Made by a program: the position numbers and the translations under genes. Shown here one piece after another: positions 46,201 to 56,778 of a DNA stretch of 64,000 bases. Location of the stretch: NCBI RefSeq assembly GCF_000344685.1, contig NW_006920411.1, positions 3,079,308-3,143,307 of the forward strand, in the 5' to 3' direction. The DNA comes from Gloeophyllum trabeum ATCC 11539 (Eukaryota; Basidiomycota; Agaricomycetes; Gloeophyllales; Gloeophyllaceae). Position 1 is the first letter of the stretch. Each line of letters starts with the position of its first letter. The notes below the pieces were generated by a model. It searched no databases, was not told where the DNA came from, and saw nothing but the letters and a program-made list of their open reading frames with translations.

Positions 46201-48203
46201 GAGGCAGCCATCGTCCAACTCTTCGTTGAGGCAAAGCGTATTCAGCCATCGGTAATCTACGTACCTTCTCTGATGAGTTGGTGCGCAGCGGTGTCGGAAA
46301 CCGCTCGATCGACAATGCGCGCGATGCTGGACTCGTTATCCCCCTCGGACCCGATTCTATTGCTGGCTGTTGTGGATGGTACTTTCTCCGAGCTGCCTCG
46401 TGACGTCCGTGCTTGGTTTGGGGTGACGCGGGACAATCGAGTACAATTGTCACGACCGAGCGAGGATAAACGAGAGGCATTCTTTAAGGCGCTACTCGAC
46501 GATATCCGTCGGCCTCCCAACCAGTTCCCTGACGGCGTCAAGCGCAAGAAGCGGGTACTGGAGGAGTTGCCTGTCGCTCCTCCCTTACAACCAAGACAGC
46601 CATCGGCTGCTGAACTTGCTCTGCAGGAAGAGAATGATCAGAAGATTATCACTCTTCTCAAGTATCGGCTAGGGCCTATTCTAACAGAACTGAAACGGAA
46701 GTTCAAGCGCTTTACCAAGAGAGCGACGGTGGGTTTGTCTCCGTGTTCTGCAGTCACTTTGTTCATGCCAAAGTACAGGACGAGTATGATTTAAGCCAGG
46801 TTGCATTGCCGGACATCCAAGTTACTGATCATACCCAAACCGTGACGAAGACAGTGGAAGTCCAGGGTGAAGACGGATCAGTGGTTCGAACAGAGCAAAC
46901 CGAAGTTGTTGAATCGCGCACCGAGAACGACGTGTCTGCGGGGCCGCAGATAGCTCAATATCAGCCGCAGCTGTTCGACATGGATCTTGAGAGGATGCAT
47001 GTGGAACTATACAAGGGAAGGTATTTGACGCCTAGAGATTTCTTGGAGGATATCGAGAAGATCGTCCATAATGCTCACGTCCAGATGCATCAAGACCCCG
47101 ACAGGTTGTTCAAGGCGCAGGCCATGTTGACGGCGGCTCAAGTTAGCATGCAAGAGTTTGACTCCCAGTTCAACCTAGAATGCGAACGTATGGCTGTTCG
47201 GGAACGAAAACGACGCAATGAGAGACGACGTGCAAGGGAAGAAGAAAAGGCGCGAGAGGCCAAGCAGAACGGCGCGGACTCACGAGCTGGTTCACAAGGC
47301 GTGCGGCGTAGTACACGTCACAATGGTCAGCAGCTTGAAATATCTATCACGGATCCCTTGCTCCTGGAACGCAGGCTGAAGCGACAGCGGTCGAACGAGG
47401 CCCATGACGCCGCTGCGGAGCCTCAGCAGTCCGGCGATGATGCCGATGGAGACCGAGCCACGAAGAGGTCCCGTACCGCCATGAGCGAAGATGACGAGCA
47501 TGATCCTTTGGATATTGTAGGCCCCTCTTCCCCGCCGCGGTCTAACGGCGTGCGGTTTGCCCCTGATGTCGACCCGATGCCGCCCCTCACGAGTCTGATG
47601 CAAAGCGACGCAGTCGGCAGTCCAATGCCCCCTAGTACTCCAGCGCGGAGGACTGTCTTGGAGACTCCACCTTCACCAGAGTCTCCGCCCCGTTTCATGG
47701 ACTTCGATCATCCAGGGCCGTTGAAGTTCGGCAACGCTCTTACCAATGGATTCGCTTCCCCCTCCCCTCAAGATGTTTCTACCCCCATTAAGACCTCAGC
47801 GCAGACGAATGCGACAGAGTCGCCGCAGGCTCTTAATCACAGTCCGATGCCTGTTGATGGAGTCCCTGGAACGGAAGAACCTCCCCCAGTTCATCTTGAC
47901 AGCGGGGGTATCGTCGATATGCCTTCTTTCTCCGATCCTATGGAGATAGCACGATCGGTGTCCCCGCCTCTTCCAGATTTCCACGTCGACGCAAATCTTT
48001 TCTCAAGTCTCAAACAAGACCTTATTGTGAATACCAGTTCTCTTAACATTGAGGAACTCGAGCAGCTACGTGCCACATGCTTGACCTGCGTCTGGCAACA
48101 CAGGTCCAGCTGGGATCGTGACTCCGTGGTCAGGGAGCTGAAGGACATTGTGCAGGATTTCGTGGATCAGATCACACAGGACGCTGCCTCAGAGAGTCCC
48201 TAG
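43299..48203 (+). CDS. ATAD2/Yta7/Abo1-type chromatin AAA+ ATPase with bromodomain-like region
   Basis: Hexameric histone chaperone acting on nucleosome density and heterochromatin boundaries (Yta7 of yeast, Abo1 of fission yeast). About twelve exons. Start ATG 43299 (MQEPDDPQ). Residues 1-380: acidic and basic disordered tail with repeated YALRQR/YPLRQR motifs. Then FDEVGGLDE, Walker A GPPGTGKTLL (about 44892), Walker B IIFFDEIDG, SRH with [20 protein letters not shown]. The second AAA domain is degenerate: GPVGMGQT lacks the Walker A Lys and there is no DE Walker B (SVIYVPSLMSW). A bromodomain-like region follows (LYKGRYLTPRDFLEDIEKI, about 47010) without a clear acetyl-lysine Asn. The C-terminus is a long Pro/Ser-rich tail with a helical end. 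The degenerate second ring is normal in the family. Confidence 0.92.
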
Positions 48204-48358
48204 GTCTACGCGTTCGATATCCAAGCATCGCATAGTTGTATAATCACTCATCGCACGGTTGTTGTACCATGGTATTTACTATTTTAGCGCTGTATCCTGC
48301 TGTAATCTATCGCTTATTCATTATCTTATATACTGTTCCCCGAGATCTGAATATTAAG

Positions 48359-51300
48359 TCACGTATTCACGTTGACGAAAGCGCACTGCTCCCAGGGTAG
48401 TACTTCCCCTGCCACAGTGACCCCTTGTACATAAAATCGGAGGGAGGACTCCTGACCCTGGGAGATACCTTCCAATATGCTATGATTGACATAGAAGTGA
48501 CGTGCTCGACCATCCAGCCCACTGGTTCCTATGAATATCGACGACGCCGGACCTACGACGGTGCCATCCGGCTTGTGAGCCTCGACGTATATGTTGAAAT
48601 ACAGGAAGCTCGGGATCCAGCTGTGCGCGTTGTTCATGATCCATGCAGGCTGTGGGTCTTCAGGCGAGGTGATGGTAATACTTCGAACAGGAGGGAAAGC
48701 AGCGGCAACCTCCCAAGTGAGCGTACCGGAGAGCGGCGCGTTGTCGGGTCCTTGGGTACGCTCGAAGTCTGCCCACAGGACCTTCGCCATGCGACGCAAG
48801 TTATCAGGGGACTGAGGCGGCGCAATTGTCAACGAGCCGAGATAGATGGGGACTTTCAGATCTTGCGAAGGGTCTTCGGAGGCGATGCCAATAATCAAAC
48901 CTAGATAAGACGATATGTCCTTGTCCTGAGTCCGCTCTTCAGTGAGCATAAATTCCACGTCGATCTGGGTCCATCCGTTTGTCAAAGGTTGTTGAGAAGA
49001 TATGGGCGTGACTTCGAATGTCGCCTCGATATTCTCGGTAAGAGTTTTGACGGATACCCCTATGTCCACATCGACTCCTTCCACGGCGTCCACCTTGTAT
49101 ACTAGAGTAGCTCGGTACGACTTCCTCGCTGTAATGGCCAGAGACTGAAAGGGCATCCACACACAGCGGAAGGCAGCATCTTCGGACTCTGACCCAGCAC
49201 ATGTGACCTCGAGTATCAAGGAGCTTCCGCCCATCCACGCATCCTCCATAGACACCACAGCTCTTGCTTCAGGTAGCTTCACTTCCAGCCCGAGATCAAC
49301 GTGCTCCCAAGACAGTGTCGGTCGAGGCCAGAGCATGTCGCCTAGGGAGCACTGTTTATCGATGTCTGTCCACCCATTCTCTGTCTGCAAGACCTTGTTA
49401 CCCTGCACGAACCAGGATCTCCCCACTCCCGGACTGAAAGACGTATAGAACGGCAGGTCAAGCGGGTTAGGAGGAGGCCTTCTTGCGAAGAAATCGGAAA
49501 GAGGTTGGAACGGGCCATAAACTGGCTCAGGCGGCCTCGGTACGCCTGGGGGGTATTCTTTCTCCTTCTCCGGTGGGACTTCCACCACCTCGCCCTCCTT
49601 CTCGGGCCCTACCCAGAGCTTGCGTTCATATGCCCACCATTCATCCCAGCTCCACCCAGGTTTGTCTTGTTCGCTCTCCCACGTCCAGGCTTGTCCAAAC
49701 AGGGCAACACTGAGCCCTAGAAAGGCCGGGTCGATGTGGCAAATAGCTCTGTAGCAACCAAGCCCTCCTCCGCCGTGAGAGCCCCGGCCCCATACGTCAA
49801 CACCTACGAAGATACTCTGCAGAGACTTGGATGCTGTCGGGGGACGGACGCTGCTGTCTGCCTCGATCAACGAGCGATCGAGGCTGAGGAAGTATCGAGC
49901 GGTGAGAGATGGGTAATGGGGCGGCCACTAAACAGCAAGTGAGTATCCGCGTCGAGCAGGCGTACAGAGATAACTGACGGTATAGTTTGTGAAAAATCCT
50001 GTTGATGGCAGAAAGAAGGGCAGGTTCAGAGCATTGAGTCTGTCTTGCCAGCGAAGGTGACCCGTTAAGACCACGCTGTCATACCTGACGAAGAGGTTTG
50101 AGTGGAACGAAAGGCGCGACAGGCACGGTACAAACCATATGACTTCTGTATGAGGCCCAACTTTGCACCTCAGTTCGTTCTGCAGCATTGCAATCCAGGT
50201 ACACAACGCCTGCGTTTGTTCGGTACCTCCCCTGAGTGGACATTCAAAATTCAGGAGGTACCCGTCGAAGCCTCTCTGGACCGCGAGGTCCGCAAGCAAG
50301 CGTACATAGTGCTTAGACACAGGAAATGAATTATCCTGGCAAGCCACCGCTGGTCCCGTGGACGATTGAGGAAGACGACCCACAAGGAGTCGTAGGCAGT
50401 CTTGTTCACTATCTCCTTCGAATATTCTGGTCGTGTGAGCTAGTTAGTGAAAGACACTCTATAACCAGAGACTGTGAGGACGAACAAAGTGCCGAGCATT
50501 TTGACACCCTGACGATGAGCCGTGTTGATCCATCCGGGAGGCGGTATGGTCACTCTGTGATGTGAGAAGCTAAACACACACGTGAGGTCTGAACGTTTGC
50601 AAGCTACTATTCATCTGCCTTACTAGATGAACGTCGAGCAGAGGGACCAAAAGTTGAACGTGTACGCCAAAGCGGAGGGCTTCTCCGTGTATCCTCCCTA
50701 TGGACAGCGCGCTTAGCTTATTGAAATAACGAAGAACTATCATAGCTAAACTATGATGATTTACTTTATAGTCATGGCACACCTTCCTGAGGNNNNNNNN
50801 NNNNNNNNNNNNNNNNNNNNNNNNNNNNNNNNNNNNNNNNNNNNNNNNNNNNNNNNNNNNNNNNNNNNNNNNNNNNNNNNNNNNNNNNNNNNNNNNNNNN
50901 NNNNNNNNNNNNNNNNNNNNNNNNNNNNNNNNNNNNNNNNNNNNNNNNNNNNNNNNNNNNNNNNNNNNNNNNNNNNNNNNNNNNNNNNNNNNNNNNNNNN
51001 NNNNNNNNNNNNNNNNNNNNNNNNNNNNNNNNNNNNNNNNNNNNNNNNNNNNNNNNNNNNNNNNNNNNNNNNNNNNNNNNNNNNNNNNNNNNNNNNNNNN
51101 NNNNNNNNNNNNNNNNNNNNNNNNNNNNNNNNNNNNNNNNNNNNNNNNNNNNNNNNNNNNNNNNNNNNNNNNNNNNNNNNNNNNNNNNNNNNNNNNNNNN
51201 NNNNNNNNNNNNNNNNNNNNNNNNNNNNNNNNCAACACCTACGAAGATACTCTGCAGAGACTTGGATGCTGTCGGGGGACGGACGCTGCTGTCTGCCTCG

Positions 51301-52464
51301 ATCAACGAGCGATCGAGGCTGAGGAAGTATCGAGCGGTGAGAGATGGGTAATGGGGCGGCCACTAAACAGCAAGTGAGTATCCGCGTCGAGCAGGCGTAC
51401 AGAGATAACTGACGGTATAGTTTGTGAAAAATCCTGTTGATGGCAGAAAGAAGGGCAGGTTCAGAGCATTGAGTCTGTCTTGCCAGCGAAGGTGACCCGT
51501 TAAGACCACGCTGTCATACCTGACGAAGAGGTTTGAGTGGAACGAAAGGCGCGACAGGCACGGTACAAACCATATGACTTCTGTATGAGGCCCAACTTTG
51601 CACCTCAGTTCGTTCTGCAGCATTGCAATCCAGGTACACAACGCCTGCGTTTGTTCGGTACCTCCCCTGAGTGGACATTCAAAATTCAGGAGGTACCCGT
51701 CGAAGCCTCTCTGGACCGCGAGGTCCGCAAGCAAGCGTACATAGTGCTTAGACACAGGAAATGAATTATCCTGGCAAGCCACCGCTGGTCCCGTGGACGA
51801 TTGAGGAAGACGACCCACAAGGAGTCGTAGGCAGTCTTGTTCACTATCTCCTTCGAATATTCTGGTCGTGTGAGCTAGTTAGTGAAAGACACTCTATAAC
51901 CAGAGACTGTGAGGACGAACAAAGTGCCGAGCATTTTGACACCCTGACGATGAGCCGTGTTGATCCATCCGGGAGGCGGTATGGTCACTCTGTGATGTGA
52001 GAAGCTAAACACACACGTGAGGTCTGAACGTTTGCAAGCTACTATTCATCTGCCTTACTAGATGAACGTCGAGCAGAGGGACCAAAAGTTGAACGTGTAC
52101 GCCAAAGCGGAGGGCTTCTCCGTGTATCCTCCCTATGGACAGCGCGCTTAGCTTATTGAAATAACGAAGAACTATCATAGCTAAACTATGATGATTTACT
52201 TTATAGTCATGGCACACCTTCCTGAGGTATCAGCGGTGCCTATCAATGCTGCACGAGGAAAAGGTGCATCACCAGAAGCTGACCTCGGCCATCATCCGCA
52301 ACACCTTGTACTTTCCCCCTCGGAGTATATCTAAGCACTCCGGTTAATCTCTTGGTAAATGCATGACTGCCAGTGGAAGCGTAGTCGTCTAGATCAGCCA
52401 GAGACTTGAAGTACGGCGCTTCTCCTGACGCGACTTCGGAATGACTTGAGCGGCGCAAAGGCAT
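48359..52464 (-). CDS. GH85 endo-beta-N-acetylglucosaminidase, broken by assembly gap
   Basis: Cytosolic-type ENGase that cleaves the chitobiose core of N-glycans. ATG 52464 (MPLRRSSHSEV), YFKSLADLDDY, QLLVCHDYKGGYTE, TFNFWSLCSTFIY, HHRVTIPPPGWIN; catalytic Asn-X-Glu in GFDGYLLNFECPL; TEVIWYDSVVLTGHLRWQ; FFTNYTWPP; then SIFVGVDVWGRG and a long beta-rich C-terminal part (48359-49870) with ENGWTDIDKQCSLGD and carbohydrate-binding-like modules. No signal peptide. As assembled, exons between IFVGVD and VCHDYKG occur twice (49798-50792 and 51233-52227) around a 440-N gap; using one copy gives a full normal gene, so the duplication is best seen as an artefact and not as a true break. Confidence 0.85.
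49798..50792. repeat. 995-bp duplicated block, left of gap
   Basis: From CAACACCTACGAAG to the last base before the Ns, this block equals 51233-52227 with a constant offset of 1435. All reading frames on both strands match exactly. Confidence 0.92.
50793..51232. other. assembly gap (440 N)
   Basis: Run of 440 undetermined bases inside the ENGase gene, flanked on both sides by the same 995 bp. Confidence 0.99.
51233..52227. repeat. 995-bp duplicated block, right of gap
   Basis: Second copy of the block at 49798-50792. It continues to the right into the true 5' exons of the ENGase gene, while the left copy continues into its 3' exons. Confidence 0.92.
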
Positions 52465-52773
52465 ACTCCGCGCTGCTGATTGTTTTTCCAATCTTCAAGA
52501 TGCTATACCTGAGCTGCAAGGGTGGTTACGTTCGCGAATAAGGATCTCGAACCTAGAGCAGAGTGCGGAGTAGTCCACAGCATTACATAATGTCCGTAAT
52601 CACGTGACTTTATCGCGCTTCACTCTGCTTCTGATCACTGGTGCCACCGCCACTGCCACACTCTGTCGCGTTGTGATACTGCCAGTTACACCGTCGAATC
52701 CTTCCCTCGTTAAGACCCTAAATCCATTCCTAGCTCCATTCTCTGTTTCTATATATAAGTCGTCGTATCTGTG
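52465..52773. promoter_or_regulatory. bidirectional promoter
   Basis: About 310 bp between the ENGase start (minus) and the coiled-coil gene start (plus). A CTATATATAAG stretch at about 52750-52760 lies 15-25 bp before the plus-strand ATG, closer than usual for a TATA box in front of a leader. Confidence 0.45.
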
Positions 52774-54911
52774 ATGAATTTGCGAAACCTCCCTGCCCAC
52801 GAAATTCCCGGCGTAATAGCGGAGTTGGTCGATACTCTGGAATCCAAAAAAAAGGAACTTCAGGTCAGTTGTATATCCCTCGGTGCTTGTATCGAAGCTC
52901 AGTCGATGATTTTAATTGCTTTGGATAGGCCGAGAATACACGCCTCCAAGCACAGCTCCGTGCGGTGGCATCGGGAACTGACCAGGCAAGCTGAAGTGTC
53001 TAGTTATCCCCTTTTAATCTAACAGATGGCTTTTAATGTTAGGTAGAGAATGAGTTGAACCAGTCTAGTCCCACCGTGAGTGGTATCACTTCTCAGTCTG
53101 GTCTCCCAGTCCCTTATAAGGAGCTTTATACTGTATATTGATTCGGTCACAGATGGAGGTTGTCTTGGACAGAAGTGTAGCAAACGAGGTAAACTCTGAA
53201 GTCCATTTATGGCGCACCCGCTACGAGGAAGCTTCAAATCAGCTGCGACTCGTGACCGAGGAGATGGAGTCTGTTAGGGTGAGCATATGTTCGTCACGAC
53301 CTCCTGAAGGCGGGTGACCACAGTATCGCAGGCCATGGGGGATGAGGAAACCCTTCAACTCAATGCACCGAATGCTATCGTCCGAAATATGCAGCGCGAT
53401 ATGCGCGTCAGTACAGCCTTCTCTTGTCAGTCTAAGTATCATAATAACTTATCTAGGGCGCTACAGGAGCTAGAAAGAAGCTTGACCAAAAGTCAGGAGG
53501 GGATGGAGGAGCTAAGAGTAAGCAGACGTCGTCCTTGGCTCATATCAATGACGTGCCACATACTCCGTATAATTGAACCGCGTCTCGTCTTTGTTAGGCA
53601 TCCCATAACTCGACCTCAGCTGAGTTAGAGACCCTGCGTGCCGTAGCCAGGGCGGACCACGAACCTGCCGCCGTGAGATTGCTGTCCATATCCCTACTGT
53701 TTCTTCCCAGCGCCTCGCGGAATCGTCGGAAGGAGCTCATGAGAAGGCTAGGCTTGCAAACAGAGTAATCAGTTTCTTGGAGGAAAAGGTAATAGACATG
53801 GAAAGGAACCTGGCGAGCGAACAGGAGGAACACTCCAGGACACAGCAGGATCTCTCTCAGTGTCTGGTAAGGCGTCCTCTCCATTGTATCATGGATAGCC
53901 AGGTAACCATGGTACCGGATTCGAGTAGGAGGAGCGAGACAGCTTGCAATCAAAGTTGCAAACCACTCAGGATACAATCCAAGCGCGGGACACTGCCGTT
54001 GCGGTTTGTGGAAGAACAATTTGCTATGAGGCTATACCTGTAACCCTGACTTTCTCGTAGGAACTGAAAGCCGAGGCGGAGAAAGCTCAAGGGCAACTAG
54101 CAACTGCACAGACGGAGACTGTCAGGGTCTTAGAAAAGTATGATAGCACGCTAGCACGCTCAAAAACTTACACAACTCCCAGGTAGGGTTTCCTTTGCAC
54201 TTATCCGAGAACGGAGTGTTGAGCATCTGACAATATGCCAGTGTGCCGAGAAGGATTTGAAGAGGAAGCTGAATGAAGCCAAGGCAAAAAATGAACTGTG
54301 CGAGGAAACTGTCAAGGTTGGCTGTTCATAAGATGGTACTGTACGAGCGATACTAATGACCGCTCAGGGTCTGAGAGTTGACTTGGATGAGAAACGAGGG
54401 GAGAGCGTTGCTTTCGTAGTCCAAATATCGGTACGCCCAAAATAATTAGTCCAATCTTGCTGTGAGCAAGTCTAACTGACCCCTTCATAGTCTATCCTCT
54501 GCGACAAGAAGGAGGAGTTGAGGAGGCTAAAGGTGTGTTGATGTACAGGGATAAGAAGTGAAGGGGCTCCCCTGAGGCATCGCTTGCAGCTTGAAAGGAA
54601 CCGGGACAAGGAAGAAGCAGAGGGATTGAAGAAGGTAAATAAATCATAGCTTGTGCGCTGGTGTCTATCTCAGCGAATCCTCCAGGAACTGCTGGTTTAT
54701 CTGACAGCTGCTTTGCCTACATTGAGACAAGTCGCGGGATGCTACCCGGCATGGAACGAAGTTCGTGTGAGTCTAACTATGACCTTCACGGTGTTGAAGC
54801 CGCCACTTACTTTTTGCTTCTTGTCAGATCGATACTCAACAAATTGATGAGTGGGAACTGCGACGCGGCGCACTGTCACAAGAATTGGCAAGCCAACCTT
54901 CTGCTGCTTGA
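52774..54911 (+). CDS. coiled-coil protein encoded by about 16 mini-exons
   Basis: No known family recognised. ATG 52774 (MNLRNLPAHEIPGVIAELVD) to TGA at 54909-54911; about 400 residues. Exon products in order include AENTRLQAQLRAVASGTDQ, VENELNQSSPT, a 42-residue exon (MEVVLDRSVANEV...), AMGDEETLQLNAPNAIVRN..., ELERSLTKSQEGMEELR, ASHNSTSAELETLRAVARA..., a 52-residue exon with NRVISFLEEKVIDMERNL, EERDSLQSKLQTTQDT..., ELKAEAEKAQGQLATAQTET, CAEKDLKRKLNEAKAKNELC, GLRVDLDEKRGESVAF, SILCDKKEELRRLK, LERNRDKEEAEGLKK, RILQELLVYLTAALP and IDTQQIDEWELRRGALSQEL. Nearly all junctions are phase 0 and most exons read as charged heptad helices; several are exactly 25 residues. One intron is GC-AG (after SGTDQ). 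The join after TAQTETVR is uncertain. A structural or tethering role is a guess. Confidence 0.65.
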
Positions 54912-55461
54912 AAGGGGCTGTGAGCTTCATGCTAACTGTGACGACGCTTACGACGCTAGGTACTGGTTGGTACTGCCAGCCATTTACCATATATGATATG
55001 AACGAGTATTGCTTTAGCTGGCCCCCCACGTATCTGTTGTATTCTCGCACGTTTTTATGTATAACAGCCACTCGGATAGACTTGTTACAGCGTCTCCTCA
55101 GTAGCTAGTTGAGAGGCTTGCCATAGGGCCCTCTGAGGTTCACGGCGGTCGGTGGATGCCAGTGCTCCCGTGATTAAAGCCACAGTCACGTGAAGTGACC
55201 CTCGAGTCACTACCGCGTCGGAAGCGCGTTCCATGATTCATTACACAAGTCATAGCTATTGATTGAACACGGTTGAGACGTCCAGCCCAAATCCACCTTT
55301 CTATTTTGCTACGACATGCCTGTTGCACGGACTCCCTCTGCTCGTGTGGGCGATAGCCAGGTATTCAGAGCACCCCTCGCGTGTGTGGCAGGCGTCGCTA
55401 GCACTGGTTCGTCGTAACTAACGCATTGTACACAACTTTCTTTCTCATACAAATCTTTATA
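54912..55461. other. intergenic
   Basis: 3' flank of the coiled-coil gene and promoter of the alkyltransferase gene; no other feature found. Confidence 0.35.
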
Positions 55462-56026
55462 ATGGATAAAGCTACTTATCTCTATCCGACGACGAGCTCT
55501 GACAGGAAAAAATACAGGACCCCTTCGGGAAAGGTATCATCAGCGCTTCATCTTTCGCCTGCTATGGTCTCTCGCTGAAAATGGCTCACTAGAAAGTCAC
55601 CAGTCACCAATGGGCTGTGTATGACTACATTCTACAAATTCCCGAGGGAAAAGTCACCACCTACAAGCAAATATGCCTAGCCATCGGACAAGGAAGCCCG
55701 CGAACAGGTATGGTTGGCTCATTATTGCTGCCAATTGCGGCTAATTAGTGCAATGATGTTGTTACGCAGTTGGTAGCGCCTTGAGAAACAATCCATTTGC
55801 ACCATATGTACCCTGTCATCGGGTCATTGCGTCGTCTCTATTCATAGGCGGCTTCTTCGGAGAATGGGGTACCATCCGCAGGATCAACCAGCCGGCGGGC
55901 CGCCCCGTGGTTCTCGACAAGTCAGAGTTCCAGTGTGAGCGGAAGCTCGAGCTGCTCAGGAAAGAAGGAGTTTGCTTCACTTCTGATGGCTATCTTGAAG
56001 ATAAACTTGGATCCCTCTGGAAATAG
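55462..56026 (+). CDS. O6-alkylguanine-DNA alkyltransferase (MGMT)
   Basis: Suicide DNA repair enzyme that moves alkyl groups from O6-guanine to its own Cys. Three exons (55462-55533, 55593-55707, 55770-56026) give 147 residues. The DNA-binding part (WAVYDYILQIPEGKVTTYKQ, the helix with VGSALRNNPF including the Arg finger) is followed by the active-site motif VPCHRVIAS with the acceptor Cys, and by SEFQCERKLELLRKEG. The variable N-terminal domain of larger MGMTs is absent, as in many fungal and alkyltransferase-like proteins, but PCHR shows it is a true transferase and not an ATL (which have Trp in place of Cys). After HRVIAS there is an unusual GGFFGEWGT where GxxGGY/F is normal. Confidence 0.92.
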
Positions 56027-56778
56027 CACCACGCGCCCGTCAATGGTACGTGAATGCATGTTCCGTGCCTGACAAGTGGAGTAGTCGGTGCCGAGTGAAA
56101 ACGTCTGTACTCCTGTTGCTTTCTACGAGGACTTAATATTCCATGGGCCGGGTATCACTCGTGACGGAGTCCTTGTCGGTCCCGAGAAAATCTTGACATC
56201 CGGCAGTCCCAGCAATGGCCCGCGCTATTGCCGATCGTGTTCTAGCATTAAGTATCTTACACAGACATACCTGATGCATGCAGTCTCTGTGTCATCGGGA
56301 TCTGAAGGCAGAACTGATTGCTTCACCTTAGAAGTCCCCTGAGCTGATGTGGCATTGTGTCCGACAATGCGTACTGAGGTACTCCCTGGCCCCGCAACTG
56401 TACCAGACCAGTTACCAGCCACTTGGATGACTTCCGCGCAACTCGGGACCGAACGTAAACTTGAGATTGCACGCTTCGGATGGGTTATCTAGGTTAGTTC
56501 GTCCATACAAAAGCACCCCGAAGCGCGTGGCCATCGTAAACACATATTTTTAGCTCTTGCGCCTTACTATGTCCCTAGTCTTGTACGTGTCTCTCTTTAG
56601 CCTGACGCAGAATGGCCAGTATTCAAATATGGATAAACATACGCCGCCAGAAAGAGCTACTCGTACACCAAGTAATCAAGCTACAGACATAACAAATACC
56701 ATATATTTATCCAGCACTCAGGGCCTCATCTAAGGAAATGTTCTACCTTCGGAGCCAGAAACACGGTCTTCCGATGGC
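56027..56778. other. convergent intergenic region
   Basis: About 750 bp between the ends of the alkyltransferase and ferric reductase genes. No gene detected. Confidence 0.4.

Noticed and set aside
52510..52580. tRNA-like B-box GGTTCGAGATCC on minus
   Set aside because: The surrounding sequence does not form a T-stem or acceptor stem; no cloverleaf.
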